DNA of 64,000 nt from Jannaschia rubra (GCF_001403735.1 NZ_CXPG01000014.1:258001-322000); one strand, 5' to 3'. Counted from the first letter of the stretch, positions 16,001-24,021 are shown. Made by a program: numbers and translations. Notes: generated from the letters alone by a model not told the origin.

Positions 16001-16961
16001 CCGGATCGAGATCGACGCCGACGGCGGCGGCGACGACTTCGCCATGCTGGCCTATATCCGGAACGGACGCGGTCTGGATGCGGCGCAGATGCTGGTCGAT
16101 GGTGGACTGATCGTGACGGCAGCGGGGGAGGTGCCCGACACCGGAGGAGGAACGCCCGACACCTCGGCCGACGAGGACGGCAACCTGGCGCTGGGCGCGC
16201 CCGACCTGTCCATCGATGCGGATGAGGTCGGCGCGGTGGTCTTTGCCGTCTCGGGCATCGACGCGGATGCCAGTGCCGTCGTCACCGTCACCGATGGCAG
16301 CGCCACCGTCACCTCCGCCGCGCTCGACGCCGACGGCAGCGTGACGCTGGACCTGTCGGGTCTGGGCGACGGCACGCTGAGCAGTTCCGTCACCGCGACC
16401 GACGCAAAAGGCAACACCGCCACCGTCGCCGGGCCGGGTCTGACGCTCGACACGGCCCCATCGACCGACCCGGGCGATCCGACCGATCCGGGTGCGCCCA
16501 CCGACCCCGACACTCAGATCGTGGGCACTTCGGGCGAAGACATCCTGAAGGCGGGTGCCCAGGCCACGACGCTCCTCGGGCTGGGCGGGGGCGACAAGCT
16601 GTTCGGCGGATCGGGCGATGACGTCCTGATCGGCGGTGCGGGGGCCGACGTCCTTCGCGGCGGCGAAGGCGCCGACACCTTCGTCTTCACCATGGACGAC
16701 GTGCTGACGCCCGGCGATGACCTGAAGGATTTCGACCTGTCCCAGGGCGACCGGCTGGAGTTCCGCGACATCCTCTCCGGTTTCGACGGCAGCGACCTGT
16801 CGGGCCATATCCGCATCGTCAACCAAGGCACGCTGGGCCGGATCGAGATCGACGCCGACGGCGGCGGCGACGACTTCGCCGTGCTGGCCTATATCCGGAA
16901 CGGACGCGGTCTGGATGCGGCGCAGTTGTGGGCGGACGGCGACATCCTCATTACGGGCTGA
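13089..16961 (+). CDS. secreted GH16 glycanase - SGNH hydrolase - RTX fusion protein
   Basis: The 1290-residue multidomain enzyme has, in order: (1) GH16, about 1-240, with EIDFEFLGRD catalytic Glu at 106 and 110; (2) SGNH/GDSL hydrolase, about 250-510, with GDSLTEG (Ser266), GTND (360-363) and DEVH (474-477); (3) a glycine/aspartate RTX calcium-binding block at about 525-640; (4) Ig-like modules and two more RTX/C-terminal target blocks made by a tandem duplication. No Sec signal is present. The RTX tails imply type I secretion, but no transporter is encoded in the window. GH16-RTX proteins (ExsH) cut succinoglycan; the added SGNH domain suggests simultaneous removal of ester groups. It overlaps the convergent glpD by 11 bases. 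Confidence 0.85.
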   Translation: MAYRIDDSFDTFDTDFWNLSDFALAGRIYQAAWNADHVELAPGTVTLRLTGDDKDGKPFTGAEIQSSESFGYGSYEMRMQPSGEAGVVSAFFLFTSDYFGATRQNEIDFEFLGRDSTEVRLNYFYGSQKLAAAGPVIVDLGFDASAGMHDYRIEWMPDGIRWFVDDRLVHEVAADGAPVPQPDEDMLVYGAIWTGGERLENWHGPIDADVNTTAVYDAFSYTEAQIDLPVDASGAVTFAGTEDALVIDMDQGTWARAARVLAIGDSLTEGFVNVGDPNEDPADRDGYRSELFDGIVAAGGWFDYVGFRQTGPSGMIDRDHSAVGGKALREIVASNGSAGAADLSDNLDAFAPDVVLLMAGTNDYNNNAEQFFSNRHPAIMSNMNKAIDQFLAMEGSADAWLVISTIAPKIRQGIPEEFATFINEGYSTVGGQREAGDAGNGTFVPGLRALVEGRGLSNVVLFDNPLDAGDLSPDEVHFTDAAYTEYADALSSFLQSRIGLEAGTLDGDGEFMQVTGRVVGGEAGDRIIGSAGSDVIEGGAGSDYIDGRGGADTIVYRATALDGNPDVLAGFKPGQGDRIDLSGIASDFGWSVAQTLSNLVLTDVAAGVRLAMTTGSGVVDFATVLGQTASGIAGAITVQPQASADDDGNLALSAPDATITGDEAASVALVLSGLDADAIAVIRVTDGTTVLTRTAGSDGTYLFDISGLLEGSIATSVTATDAGGASLTLPGDTLSLFGDVPDTSADEDGNLALGAPDLSIDADEVGAVVFAVSGIDADASAVVTVTDGSATVTSAALDADGSVTLDLSGLGDGTLSSSVTATDAKGNTATVAGPGLTLDTAPSTDPGDPTDPTDPGTPTDPDTQIVGTSGEDILKAGAQATTLLGLGGGDKLFGGSGDDVLIGGAGADVLRGGEGADTFVFTMDDVLTPGDDLKDFDLSQGDRLEFRDILSGFDGSDLSGHIRIVNQGTLGRIEIDADGGGDDFAMLAYIRNGRGLDAAQMLVDGGLIVTAAGEVPDTGGGTPDTSADEDGNLALGAPDLSIDADEVGAVVFAVSGIDADASAVVTVTDGSATVTSAALDADGSVTLDLSGLGDGTLSSSVTATDAKGNTATVAGPGLTLDTAPSTDPGDPTDPGAPTDPDTQIVGTSGEDILKAGAQATTLLGLGGGDKLFGGSGDDVLIGGAGADVLRGGEGADTFVFTMDDVLTPGDDLKDFDLSQGDRLEFRDILSGFDGSDLSGHIRIVNQGTLGRIEIDADGGGDDFAVLAYIRNGRGLDAAQLWADGDILITG
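15309..16088 (+). repeat. tandem repeat copy A (Ig-like + RTX module)
   Basis: This is the first of two nearly identical copies inside the GH16-SGNH-RTX gene, residues 741-1000. Each copy encodes one Ig-like module, a DPT/DPG linker, an RTX block and the C-terminal target domain. The period between copies is 846 bases. Confidence 0.92.
16155..16925 (+). repeat. tandem repeat copy B (Ig-like + RTX module)
   Basis: This is the second copy, starting at residue 1023. Against copy A I count about eight base substitutions and one 9-base deletion in the DPT linker, so roughly 99 percent identity. A recent duplication or gene conversion is implied. Confidence 0.92.
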
Positions 16962-18441
16962 CGCGCACCGCCGCCACTTCGACCGCGCGGCGCTCCGCGT
17001 CCCAGCCCCGGATACGGGCCGCGATATCCGCGGTCCGTTCCAGCAGGTTCCGACCCTCCGACCCCGCAAGCTGACCGGTTTCGGCCAGGGTCGTGCGCCG
17101 CAAAAGCACGTCCGACAGCGTCTGGGCCATCTCGTCGTCGAAGGCGGTGCGAACCCGGTCGGCCAAGCCATGTTCATCCGCCGGATCGAAGACGGCCAGG
17201 CCCGGATCGGGCAGGTCTTCGGCAAAGCTTCGTCCATCCGCCCGGCCGCGCCCGATCTGGGACGCGGCGCAATCGACGGCCCTTTCGGCGATCAGTCGGG
17301 CAGTCGTGTACTTGACCCCCATGACGCTGATGAGGCCCTTCGGGCCGCCGGCCTGCGAATGGTCGATCAACGTCCCGCGCGTCTGGCGCCGGGGGCCGCC
17401 GGGGCCGTCATCGACGTCGGCGGGAATGAGGCCCTGGTAGGCCCAGAGGACGTTACCCGGCACCAGGGCGGGGCTGGCGGCCGCGATCTCGGCCAGGAAG
17501 GCGGCAATATCGGCCGGATCGCGGGGATCGGTGCCTCCCGCCTCATGCGTGCCGATGATTGTGCGCCCCTGCCAGGGCGTCAGGAAATACATCCGCCCAC
17601 CGCGCGCGACCACGGCGTCGGACCGGCTGCGGCTGACGATGCCGATGGCCTGCGTGTCGGCGGGCCGGTCGGTGACGATGTTCGTCGCACGTGCGAAGCC
17701 CGGAAAGCCGCGCGGCGCGTTCGGAAGGACGGGAGCGGTCAGGCCGGATGTCGCGGCTCCCGCGCAGCAGAGCGTGACGCGGGCGTGGACCTCGCCGTCC
17801 TGCCCGGTCAGGCGGTCGCGCAGCCGGGCGCCGGTTACCGCATCACCCATGCGGATCAGGGCGACGGCATCCATGTGGTTGGCGGCGCGCAGGCCCGCAT
17901 CGACCCCGGCCCGCAGGCACGCGAGATGCAGCCGGTTCGCGTCGATGATTTGTCCGTCGCGCCAGACACCGCCCCCGGTCAGCCCGTCGGGCGCCAGGTC
18001 GCCAAGGCGCATGCGGGCGGCCTTTTGTCCGATCACGCCGCCGCCGCCATAGTCCGGTCCGCGCAACCCGGTGGATGCGACTCGGTAGATCGCCGCGGCG
18101 GCAGCAAAGGCCTCCGGGCCCTTCACGCCATGGCCGAACAGCGGGATCACGAAGTCGAGCGGGCGGATCAGGCCGGGCGCGGCCCGCTGCCAGAAGGCGC
18201 GTTCCCGGGCCGACGCACGCATCCGGCCGATATCGAGATGCTGCACATAGCGGATGCCGCCGTGCATGATCTTGAGGGAGTTATGCGATGCCTCGCCGCC
18301 GAAATCGCCCCGGTCGACCAGCACCGTCGCGAGACCGCGCAGCGCCGCATCCCGCGCGGCCATCAATCCGTAGATGCCTCCACCGATCACCAGGACGTCG
18401 ACGGGTTCGGCCGTCAGGTCGGAGAGGGTCGCGCGCTTCAT
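16951..18441 (-). CDS. glpD: GlpD-like FAD-dependent glycerol-3-phosphate dehydrogenase
   Basis: The 496-residue flavoprotein has the dinucleotide-binding VLVIGGGIYGLMAARDAALRG (about 16-36), the LVDRGDFGGEASHNS loop and HGGIRYVQH typical of aerobic glycerol-3-phosphate dehydrogenase (DAO superfamily). The C-terminal half has YFLTPWQGRTIIGTHE and GVKYTTAR. The enzyme oxidises sn-glycerol-3-phosphate to DHAP and feeds electrons to quinone. I start it at the ATG at 18441, coupled (ATGA) to the hydrolase upstream. Its place inside an EPS cluster beside an HxH hydrolase is unusual for glpD, so a specialised substrate is possible. Confidence 0.78.
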   Translation of the reverse strand: MKRATLSDLTAEPVDVLVIGGGIYGLMAARDAALRGLATVLVDRGDFGGEASHNSLKIMHGGIRYVQHLDIGRMRASARERAFWQRAAPGLIRPLDFVIPLFGHGVKGPEAFAAAAAIYRVASTGLRGPDYGGGGVIGQKAARMRLGDLAPDGLTGGGVWRDGQIIDANRLHLACLRAGVDAGLRAANHMDAVALIRMGDAVTGARLRDRLTGQDGEVHARVTLCCAGAATSGLTAPVLPNAPRGFPGFARATNIVTDRPADTQAIGIVSRSRSDAVVARGGRMYFLTPWQGRTIIGTHEAGGTDPRDPADIAAFLAEIAAASPALVPGNVLWAYQGLIPADVDDGPGGPRRQTRGTLIDHSQAGGPKGLISVMGVKYTTARLIAERAVDCAASQIGRGRADGRSFAEDLPDPGLAVFDPADEHGLADRVRTAFDDEMAQTLSDVLLRRTTLAETGQLAGSEGRNLLERTADIAARIRGWDAERRAVEVAAVRVSP

Positions 18442-19220
18442 CTCCGAGCCGTCCGCCGGAGCGTCATCTGTTCCGCCAGAACCGCCAGCGTGCCGCGGCG
18501 ATCGCCGAATACGGTCGGCTGGCTCTCCAGCGTCATCAGCCTGCGAGCGAGATCGGTCGCCGGACGCTCCGGGTCGAGAAGGCCGGGCAGTAGGAAGCCG
18601 AAACGGCCCACGTCCTCCTCGCTGTCGGGAACCGGAAGGGGGTCGGTACCCGGCAGGACAGGTGCCGCATCGAACAGCCGGGGGCGCGGCCAGGCTGGCG
18701 GCCGTCCCGCGTTGTCGCCGAGCAGAACGCCGGGCATGCCATGGCCGACCAGTTCCGCCACACGCCCGCCACGGCGGCCCAGCCATTTGCCAAGGCCCCA
18801 GGGCAGAATGGCGGGCGTGCCCTGCGACCGCAGGGCCTGCAGGATTTCAGCCACCGGACGCCCGTCCGAGAACCGGACCCGCGTGGCCGATGCGAGCACT
18901 TCGATCCCCTCGACGCTGACGATCTGGCGCCCGGCGATCAGGGTCAGTTCCCGCCCGGCGCCATCCGCGGCAATCAGCGCGGCCGGGTCCTGCGGCAGCC
19001 TGCGGGTATGCCAGCCACCCAGGGCCATCCTGCCGGACGCAAGCGCACCGAAGGCTCCGTCCCGCGACGTCTCGGTCAGCAGCAGGCAGAAGGCCACGGC
19101 CCCCGGCGCCGCATGGCGCATGTTGCGATGCGCGGCGTCGAAGACGCGCGCGGCCTCCATGCCGGGATAGAGGTGGACATGGCCGTCCACCGCCGTCTCG
19201 TCGCCCGTCGTCGGTTCCAT
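18438..19220 (-). CDS. HxH-motif hydrolase-like protein, unknown specificity
   Basis: The 260-residue protein starts METTGD-like at the ATG at 19220, behind a clear AGGGGG ribosome site, and soon shows VDGHVHLYPG. That His-x-His pair on a first beta-strand is the metal-binding opening of amidohydrolase and PHP-type hydrolases. Later blocks (LPWGLGKWLGRRGG, GVLLGDN, LPVPDSEEDVGRFGF) look conserved, but I cannot link them to a characterised family. The four-base overlap with glpD implies a shared pathway. A role such as releasing or handling a glycerol- or phosphate-linked compound is speculation. Confidence 0.6.
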   Translation of the reverse strand: MEPTTGDETAVDGHVHLYPGMEAARVFDAAHRNMRHAAPGAVAFCLLLTETSRDGAFGALASGRMALGGWHTRRLPQDPAALIAADGAGRELTLIAGRQIVSVEGIEVLASATRVRFSDGRPVAEILQALRSQGTPAILPWGLGKWLGRRGGRVAELVGHGMPGVLLGDNAGRPPAWPRPRLFDAAPVLPGTDPLPVPDSEEDVGRFGFLLPGLLDPERPATDLARRLMTLESQPTVFGDRRGTLAVLAEQMTLRRTARR

Positions 19221-19367
19221 CCCGCCCCCTCGTCCGGCATCGGCCTTTCCGGTCGATCCGCCGCACCATGTGGCCGACCCGACGGGCACGTCAATTGTCG
19301 GCGCCGTCGAAATGCTGTGGAATCCGGCGATCAAAGAGTATCAGGTGGGCGCAACGAAAGGTGGACC

Positions 19368-20618
19368 ATGTACGCAAGCCATGATGGACGGCCGACCGGC
19401 CTGCAACTGCGGATAACTCCGCAGCGGCGAGACTTCATCGTGCTGTCGTTGTGGTTCGGCGTGACCTTCGTGCAGTTTCCCGGCGATCAGCTGCTGCTCT
19501 ATCCGCTGGCGGCCTACTACGCGCTGACGATCTGGCGCGACCAGCGGGCGATCCTGCCCCTGGTGTCCCGGGGATGGATCGTGCTGGTCTTTCCCCTTTG
19601 GTGCCTGCTCTCGGTCGCTTGGGCGGTCGAGCCGGTGGAGGCGCTCAAGCATGCGGTATACCTGTCGCTGACCATGCTGATCTGCTTCCAGGTCGCCTCC
19701 AGCCTGACGCCGCGGCAGATCATGCAATCAGTCCTGCTGGCCACGGGCGTGATCGGAGTCATCAACATCCTCTACGCCTTCGGACCGGGCGAGATCGACC
19801 GCGGCATCTTCACTCAAAAGAACACCATGGGAAAGAACATGGTCGTCCTGTGGATTGCGGCATTGGCGACCTGTCTCGATCCCGGGGCTCCGAGGATATG
19901 GCGATTGGTGGCGGCCGGCCTGGCGGGCATCGCAGCGGTGATGGCGGTGCTGAGCGATTCAGCGACCGCGGTGCTTCTGGTGCTGGCGTCATCGATGATT
20001 CTCCTGACGGGGGCGGTGATCCTCCGCGGCGGGCTGTTTCGCGCCAGTCGCCTTGCCACTGCCTTCTTCCTGTTGGCCGCGCTGGCCGGCACGGCCATGG
20101 TGGTGCTGCCAACGCTGACCGCCGATCCGGTCGCCGTCGTCCTAGACCGATTCGGCAAGGACACGACGCTGACCGGGCGCACCGTTCTGTGGGACTATGC
20201 CGAGGACCAGATCGCCGAACACCCGGTGCTCGGCGTCGGCGCGGGGGGCTTCTGGCGCTATCAGGCCTCGCCGCTGGTGCGGAAGATCTACTTCGATTTC
20301 TACAAGGCGCCGGGCGACGTCTTCAATTTCCACAACAGCTACTATGAGATCGCCATTCATCAGGGGCTCGTCGGCCTCGCGCTGGCGGTCATGGGCACGC
20401 TCTGGGCGGTCGTGATCCTGACGCGGGCCACGGTGCGGCTCGGGACGATGCCGCTGATCTACTTCTTCACGCACATGCTCGTCGTGCTGGTGCGGAGCTT
20501 CACGGAGGCCGACTTTCTGAGGCCGTTCGTGATCTTCCACATCATCTTCTGGATCGGTGCCCTGGCCGCCTGCCACGGCATGATGCGGCGGGATGTCGCA
20601 AGTGCAAGAGAAACGTAA
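19368..20618 (+). CDS. exoQ: ExoQ/Wzy-type polysaccharide polymerase (O-antigen ligase family)
   Basis: The 416-residue membrane protein has about 10-11 helices and the Wzy_C signature region: GRTVLWDYAEDQIAEHPVLG, then GVGAGGFW, and after a periplasmic loop FNFHNSYYEIAIHQG. The NFHNSY motif is conserved in ExoQ-like polymerases and O-antigen ligases. It polymerises flipped repeat units in the periplasm together with the ExoP co-polymerase. AAAGGTGG precedes the ATG at 19368. An A/T-flanked hairpin downstream may be its terminator. Confidence 0.82.
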   Translation: MYASHDGRPTGLQLRITPQRRDFIVLSLWFGVTFVQFPGDQLLLYPLAAYYALTIWRDQRAILPLVSRGWIVLVFPLWCLLSVAWAVEPVEALKHAVYLSLTMLICFQVASSLTPRQIMQSVLLATGVIGVINILYAFGPGEIDRGIFTQKNTMGKNMVVLWIAALATCLDPGAPRIWRLVAAGLAGIAAVMAVLSDSATAVLLVLASSMILLTGAVILRGGLFRASRLATAFFLLAALAGTAMVVLPTLTADPVAVVLDRFGKDTTLTGRTVLWDYAEDQIAEHPVLGVGAGGFWRYQASPLVRKIYFDFYKAPGDVFNFHNSYYEIAIHQGLVGLALAVMGTLWAVVILTRATVRLGTMPLIYFFTHMLVVLVRSFTEADFLRPFVIFHIIFWIGALAACHGMMRRDVASARET

Positions 20619-20663
20619 CGTCCGACGCACCAATCCTGCGGTAATTCACCGATGACCAACCGC

Positions 20664-20688
20664 AAAACGGGCATAATGTCGCCGTTTT
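20664..20688 (+). terminator. candidate Rho-independent terminator after exoQ
   Basis: The arms AAAACGG and CCGTTTT pair across an 11-base loop, leaving a T-tract in the plus sense and an A-tract before it. It sits 45 bases after the exoQ stop, and its symmetry would also allow termination in the other direction. Confidence 0.45.
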
Positions 20689-20881
20689 CCGCGCCTAGGC
20701 CTGAAATCCGCCCAAACCGTTTGTGATGGGCGAAACACGAGGATAGGCGGGAGGCCCACACACAACCACAACATCAAGCACGGCATACCCGAGACGATTC
20801 CAACGTCCGTTCCGACGGATTGCGACCCGCCGCTTGTCAACGGTCCCAGTCCGAATCGACACGACACGTAATCTTCTGCCT

Positions 20882-20897
20882 TTAACCCTTCGGTAAC
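20882..20897 (+). promoter_or_regulatory. candidate CtrA-like site upstream of the G8-RTX gene
   Basis: TTAA, seven bases, GTAAC: one mismatch from the CtrA full site TTAA-N7-TTAAC. It lies about 100 bases before the ATG at 20997. Support is the motif and position only. Confidence 0.3.
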
Positions 20898-20996
20898 CCT
20901 GAGGGTCTAGGCCCCATCACGCCGCACATTCGTGCGGATCAAGTCTGCCCGGTTCGTCACACCGGTCCCGACCCCGCACCGCGGTGGCCGGTCCTG

Positions 20997-23900
20997 ATGC
21001 TGTCGGCCCACAAAGCGAAGGATATTCCGCCCGTGAATGCGCACCACACCGATGCCGCCGACTCATTGCTGAAGGCGGCAAAAGCGACACACGTTGCCGT
21101 CAGAGATGGAAACTGGTCCGACCCTGACACATGGCAAGGCGGCCGCGTCCCTGACGCCGGGTCACTTATACACATTCCCTCCGACGTTTCAATCACATAT
21201 GACGTGAAAACCTCTCCTGCGTTCGGCACGCTTCGCCTGGACGGGACGCTGTCGTGGACGCATGCCCACGATACCGAGATGCTGATCGAGACCGTGGTGA
21301 CGAGCGCCGGATCCCTCCTTGAAATCGGGACCGCGGATGACCCGCTACCCGCGCATATCACCGCTGACGTGGTGTTCCGCGACACCCCACTGAACATGAA
21401 GGCCGACCCTGCGCTGCTGAGCCACGGGCTCGTGGCCCACGGGAAGGTCAGCATCGAAGGCGCCGAGAAGGAGAGCTTCCTGACGCTCGAGGATGCCGCG
21501 CGCGCCGGGGACACCAAGATCACGGCCGAGGGCGACCTCGGCAACTGGACCGTCGGCGACACGATCCTGATCGTCGGCACGGAATACGTGGGCGAGGACC
21601 GCAACGGTGTCCTTCAGACGCAGGACGAAGAACGCACCATCGTCGCCATCGACGGCGACACGATCACCTTCGACCGCCCGCTCGACCACGACCACACGAC
21701 GCCGTCGGGCATGAAGGTCGACACTTACGTCGGCAACCTCTCGCGCAACGTGACCTTCAGCTCCGAAAACCCGGAGGGCACGCGCGGCCACTTCATGATG
21801 CACAACGGCGAGAGCGACGGCGCGGGCGATCCCGCCAACTCCGTTCGCTACGCCGCCTTCGACGAGATGGGCCGGACAGACAAGAGCCAGGACATCAGCG
21901 CCTCGAACCCGGAGGGTCGCTATCCCCTGCACCTGCACATGACCGGAGAAGGCGTCGGCGTCTCGACCTCCGTGCTGGAGGGGAACGCCGTCACCGGCGG
22001 TCCGGGCTGGGGCATCGTCCAGCATTCGAGCCGCGCGCTGATCAACGACAACATCGTCTTCGACATCACCGGTGGCGGCATCGTCTCGGAAACCGGCAAC
22101 GAGACCGGTGCCTGGATGCGCAACCTCGTCAGCAGCGTGACGGGCTATGATGAGCCCAACAAGAACGGCGACGGCAACCAGGGTGCCGCCTACGAGAACC
22201 AGTCGCGCGTGATCGTCCAGCAGGACAACATTGCCGCCAACTCGAAGCTGGGCTGGAACTTCTCCGGACAGGAGGATTTCGCCGAGGACCAGAACCGCAA
22301 CGGCGCGCCTCGGGATGGCGCCCACCGCAAGATGTTCGAGCGCGAGCAGGTCAAGTTCGACCCCTCGCCCTTCGACGTGGCGCTCGACCATGAGGAGCCG
22401 CCGATCGTCGACTTCACCGGCAACACCGTCATCGGATCGGAAGAGGCGTTCCGCGTCTATCACCGCCAGTTCTCGGACGACACCGACACGATGAGCGTGA
22501 TCCGCGACTTCACCGTCTGGGGCGGCCAGAACGGCGTCAACCTCAAGAACTATTCGTCGAACTACGAGTTCATCGACTCGACGATCCAGGGAAGCGGCGA
22601 AGGCTTCCGGGTCGAACGCAAGACTTCCGCAGTCGTCTTCAACGACGTGGAGTTCCGCGACTTCGGCACGGGGTGGCACAGCTATGGCGTGAACCACGAA
22701 TCGTTCCTGGTCGACGTCGATTTCGTCAATGTGCGGAACGAGTTCAAGATCGAAGACCTCATGGTCAACATCAAGAGCGGCGCCCAGAAGCAGAAGCTGG
22801 TCGACTACTACCGTGAGAAGTACGGCATCGACTACAATAACCCGAAGCCCGGCGTCATCGACAGCTCCAAGCTCAAGAAGGTCGACAAGGTGACCTTCGT
22901 TGCCGACCGGGACGCCGACCTGAAGGTGGGTGCGGGCGATTCGCGACTGGAGATCAAGGGAAAGATCTACGATTCCCTGGGCGAGCGGACGTTCAACGAG
23001 TACGTCGTCGCCAAGACGCCCGCGGGCAACACCGGCTCCAAGGAGTTCGACGGCATCGACCTGCGTTTCGGCAGCAAGGCGGCCGGACTTCAGATCGACT
23101 ACACCTTCGACGAGTTCCTGGCCGTACACGGGACCTTCCAGAAGGCCGACGGAACCTGGGTGTCACCGGTCGTCAACTGGATCACGGACCGCCTGACGGC
23201 CGAACAGCATCCCGTCATCATCGAGATCGAGCTCGTCGGTCTGGACAGGCAAAAGCTCCAGGAATACCGGCTCGACAGCTATCCGAACCCCGGAATCGAC
23301 AACAAGGGGTTCGACTACGGCTTCGGTGATCTGGGCGCCGACAAGCCTGGCCACGACAAGGGCGACCATGACGACGGCGGTCACAACAGCGGCGGTCACG
23401 ACGGCGGAAAGGATGAGGGCGAAGGTCAGATGCCCGATCCGAAGCCGCAGCCCGTTCCCGAGCCGGAACCGAAGCCAGAACCCAAGCCCGAACCCAAGCC
23501 CCAGCCGGAACCCATTCCCGAGCCCGAACCCGAGCCCGCGCCGACCCCGGGCAAGACGCCCATGCCCATGCCCGACGGCGATGTCGTGCGCGGCAACGGA
23601 ACCCTGCGGGGTAGCGATAACGGCGACCTGCTGGAGGGTGGATCGCGCAAGGACGTTCTTTATGGAAACGACGGCGACGATACCCTCATCGGGAACGCCG
23701 GGGCCAACAAGCTCTATGGTGGCGAGGGGGCGGACCGGTTCGTGTTCAACGACGCCTCGCTGGACGGCATCCGGGACGACGTGAAGGACTTCGACGTCTC
23801 CGAAGGCGACATGCTGGTGTTCCAGGGCATCGTGCCCGGCGCCCATGGCGACCTCAACGACTGGCTTCGGATCGAGAAGAGCGGAACGCTCGGCATCCTT

Positions 23901-24014
23901 CAGTACGACGAGACCGGAACCGGAAAGTCGTTCGAGGATATCGCGGTGATCCGCGACGGTCGGGGCCTGACGATCGAATCGCTGATCGGCTCCGACTCCA
24001 TCGACATCCTTTGA
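20997..24014 (+). CDS. G8-domain / CEMIP-like right-handed beta-helix protein with RTX tail
   Basis: The 1005-residue protein begins with a G8 domain (about 30-165, NWSDPDTWQGGRVPDAG). Residues about 180-600 form a repetitive beta-helix-like region containing RYPLHLHMTGE at 308-318, close to the motif in vertebrate CEMIP/TMEM2 hyaluronan-degrading proteins. A Pro-Glu-Lys linker and a C-terminal RTX block (about 855-1005: GGEGADRFVF) with a type I target-like end follow. No signal peptide is present, so type I secretion is likely. It probably binds or cleaves an acidic polysaccharide. The ATG at 20997 has a weak ribosome site; a GTG at 21033 has AAGGA 10 bases upstream and is an alternative start. 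Confidence 0.75.
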   Translation: MLSAHKAKDIPPVNAHHTDAADSLLKAAKATHVAVRDGNWSDPDTWQGGRVPDAGSLIHIPSDVSITYDVKTSPAFGTLRLDGTLSWTHAHDTEMLIETVVTSAGSLLEIGTADDPLPAHITADVVFRDTPLNMKADPALLSHGLVAHGKVSIEGAEKESFLTLEDAARAGDTKITAEGDLGNWTVGDTILIVGTEYVGEDRNGVLQTQDEERTIVAIDGDTITFDRPLDHDHTTPSGMKVDTYVGNLSRNVTFSSENPEGTRGHFMMHNGESDGAGDPANSVRYAAFDEMGRTDKSQDISASNPEGRYPLHLHMTGEGVGVSTSVLEGNAVTGGPGWGIVQHSSRALINDNIVFDITGGGIVSETGNETGAWMRNLVSSVTGYDEPNKNGDGNQGAAYENQSRVIVQQDNIAANSKLGWNFSGQEDFAEDQNRNGAPRDGAHRKMFEREQVKFDPSPFDVALDHEEPPIVDFTGNTVIGSEEAFRVYHRQFSDDTDTMSVIRDFTVWGGQNGVNLKNYSSNYEFIDSTIQGSGEGFRVERKTSAVVFNDVEFRDFGTGWHSYGVNHESFLVDVDFVNVRNEFKIEDLMVNIKSGAQKQKLVDYYREKYGIDYNNPKPGVIDSSKLKKVDKVTFVADRDADLKVGAGDSRLEIKGKIYDSLGERTFNEYVVAKTPAGNTGSKEFDGIDLRFGSKAAGLQIDYTFDEFLAVHGTFQKADGTWVSPVVNWITDRLTAEQHPVIIEIELVGLDRQKLQEYRLDSYPNPGIDNKGFDYGFGDLGADKPGHDKGDHDDGGHNSGGHDGGKDEGEGQMPDPKPQPVPEPEPKPEPKPEPKPQPEPIPEPEPEPAPTPGKTPMPMPDGDVVRGNGTLRGSDNGDLLEGGSRKDVLYGNDGDDTLIGNAGANKLYGGEGADRFVFNDASLDGIRDDVKDFDVSEGDMLVFQGIVPGAHGDLNDWLRIEKSGTLGILQYDETGTGKSFEDIAVIRDGRGLTIESLIGSDSIDIL
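23431..23575 (+). repeat. Pro/Glu/Lys-rich linker repeat
   Basis: The DNA is a degenerate run of CCC-GAA-CCC-AAG-like 12-mers coding for PEPKPEPKP-type linker between the beta-helix and the RTX tail of the G8 protein. Such linkers are extended spacers and their repeat number is prone to change. Confidence 0.75.
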
Positions 24015-24021
24015 CCCACCA

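Larger units (their letters stand above)
20619..20996. other. 378-base non-coding region between exoQ and the G8 protein
   Basis: This is the longest gene-free stretch in the window. It holds a hairpin with A- and T-tracts at 20664-20688 after exoQ and a CtrA-like element at 20882-20897. A short palindrome reading ACCCTGAGGGT lies just beyond that element. A 73-codon frame on the minus strand (20646-20867) has no ribosome site or recognisable content, so I do not call it. The last 100 bases should include the promoter of the G8-RTX gene. Confidence 0.55.

Noticed and set aside
14115-17237. 1040-codon open frame on the minus strand
   Set aside because: It lies opposite the GH16-SGNH-RTX gene, is low-complexity, and contains the duplicated repeat in antisense. 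The plus-strand protein has clear catalytic motifs, so this is a shadow of high-GC coding DNA.
20646-20867. 73-codon frame in the 378-base gap
   Set aside because: No ribosome site, no hydrophobic or domain pattern, and it overlaps the likely terminator.
21345-23129. 594-codon open frame on the minus strand
   Set aside because: It is antisense to the G8-RTX gene and shows only a Val/Asp/Glu-rich shadow translation.
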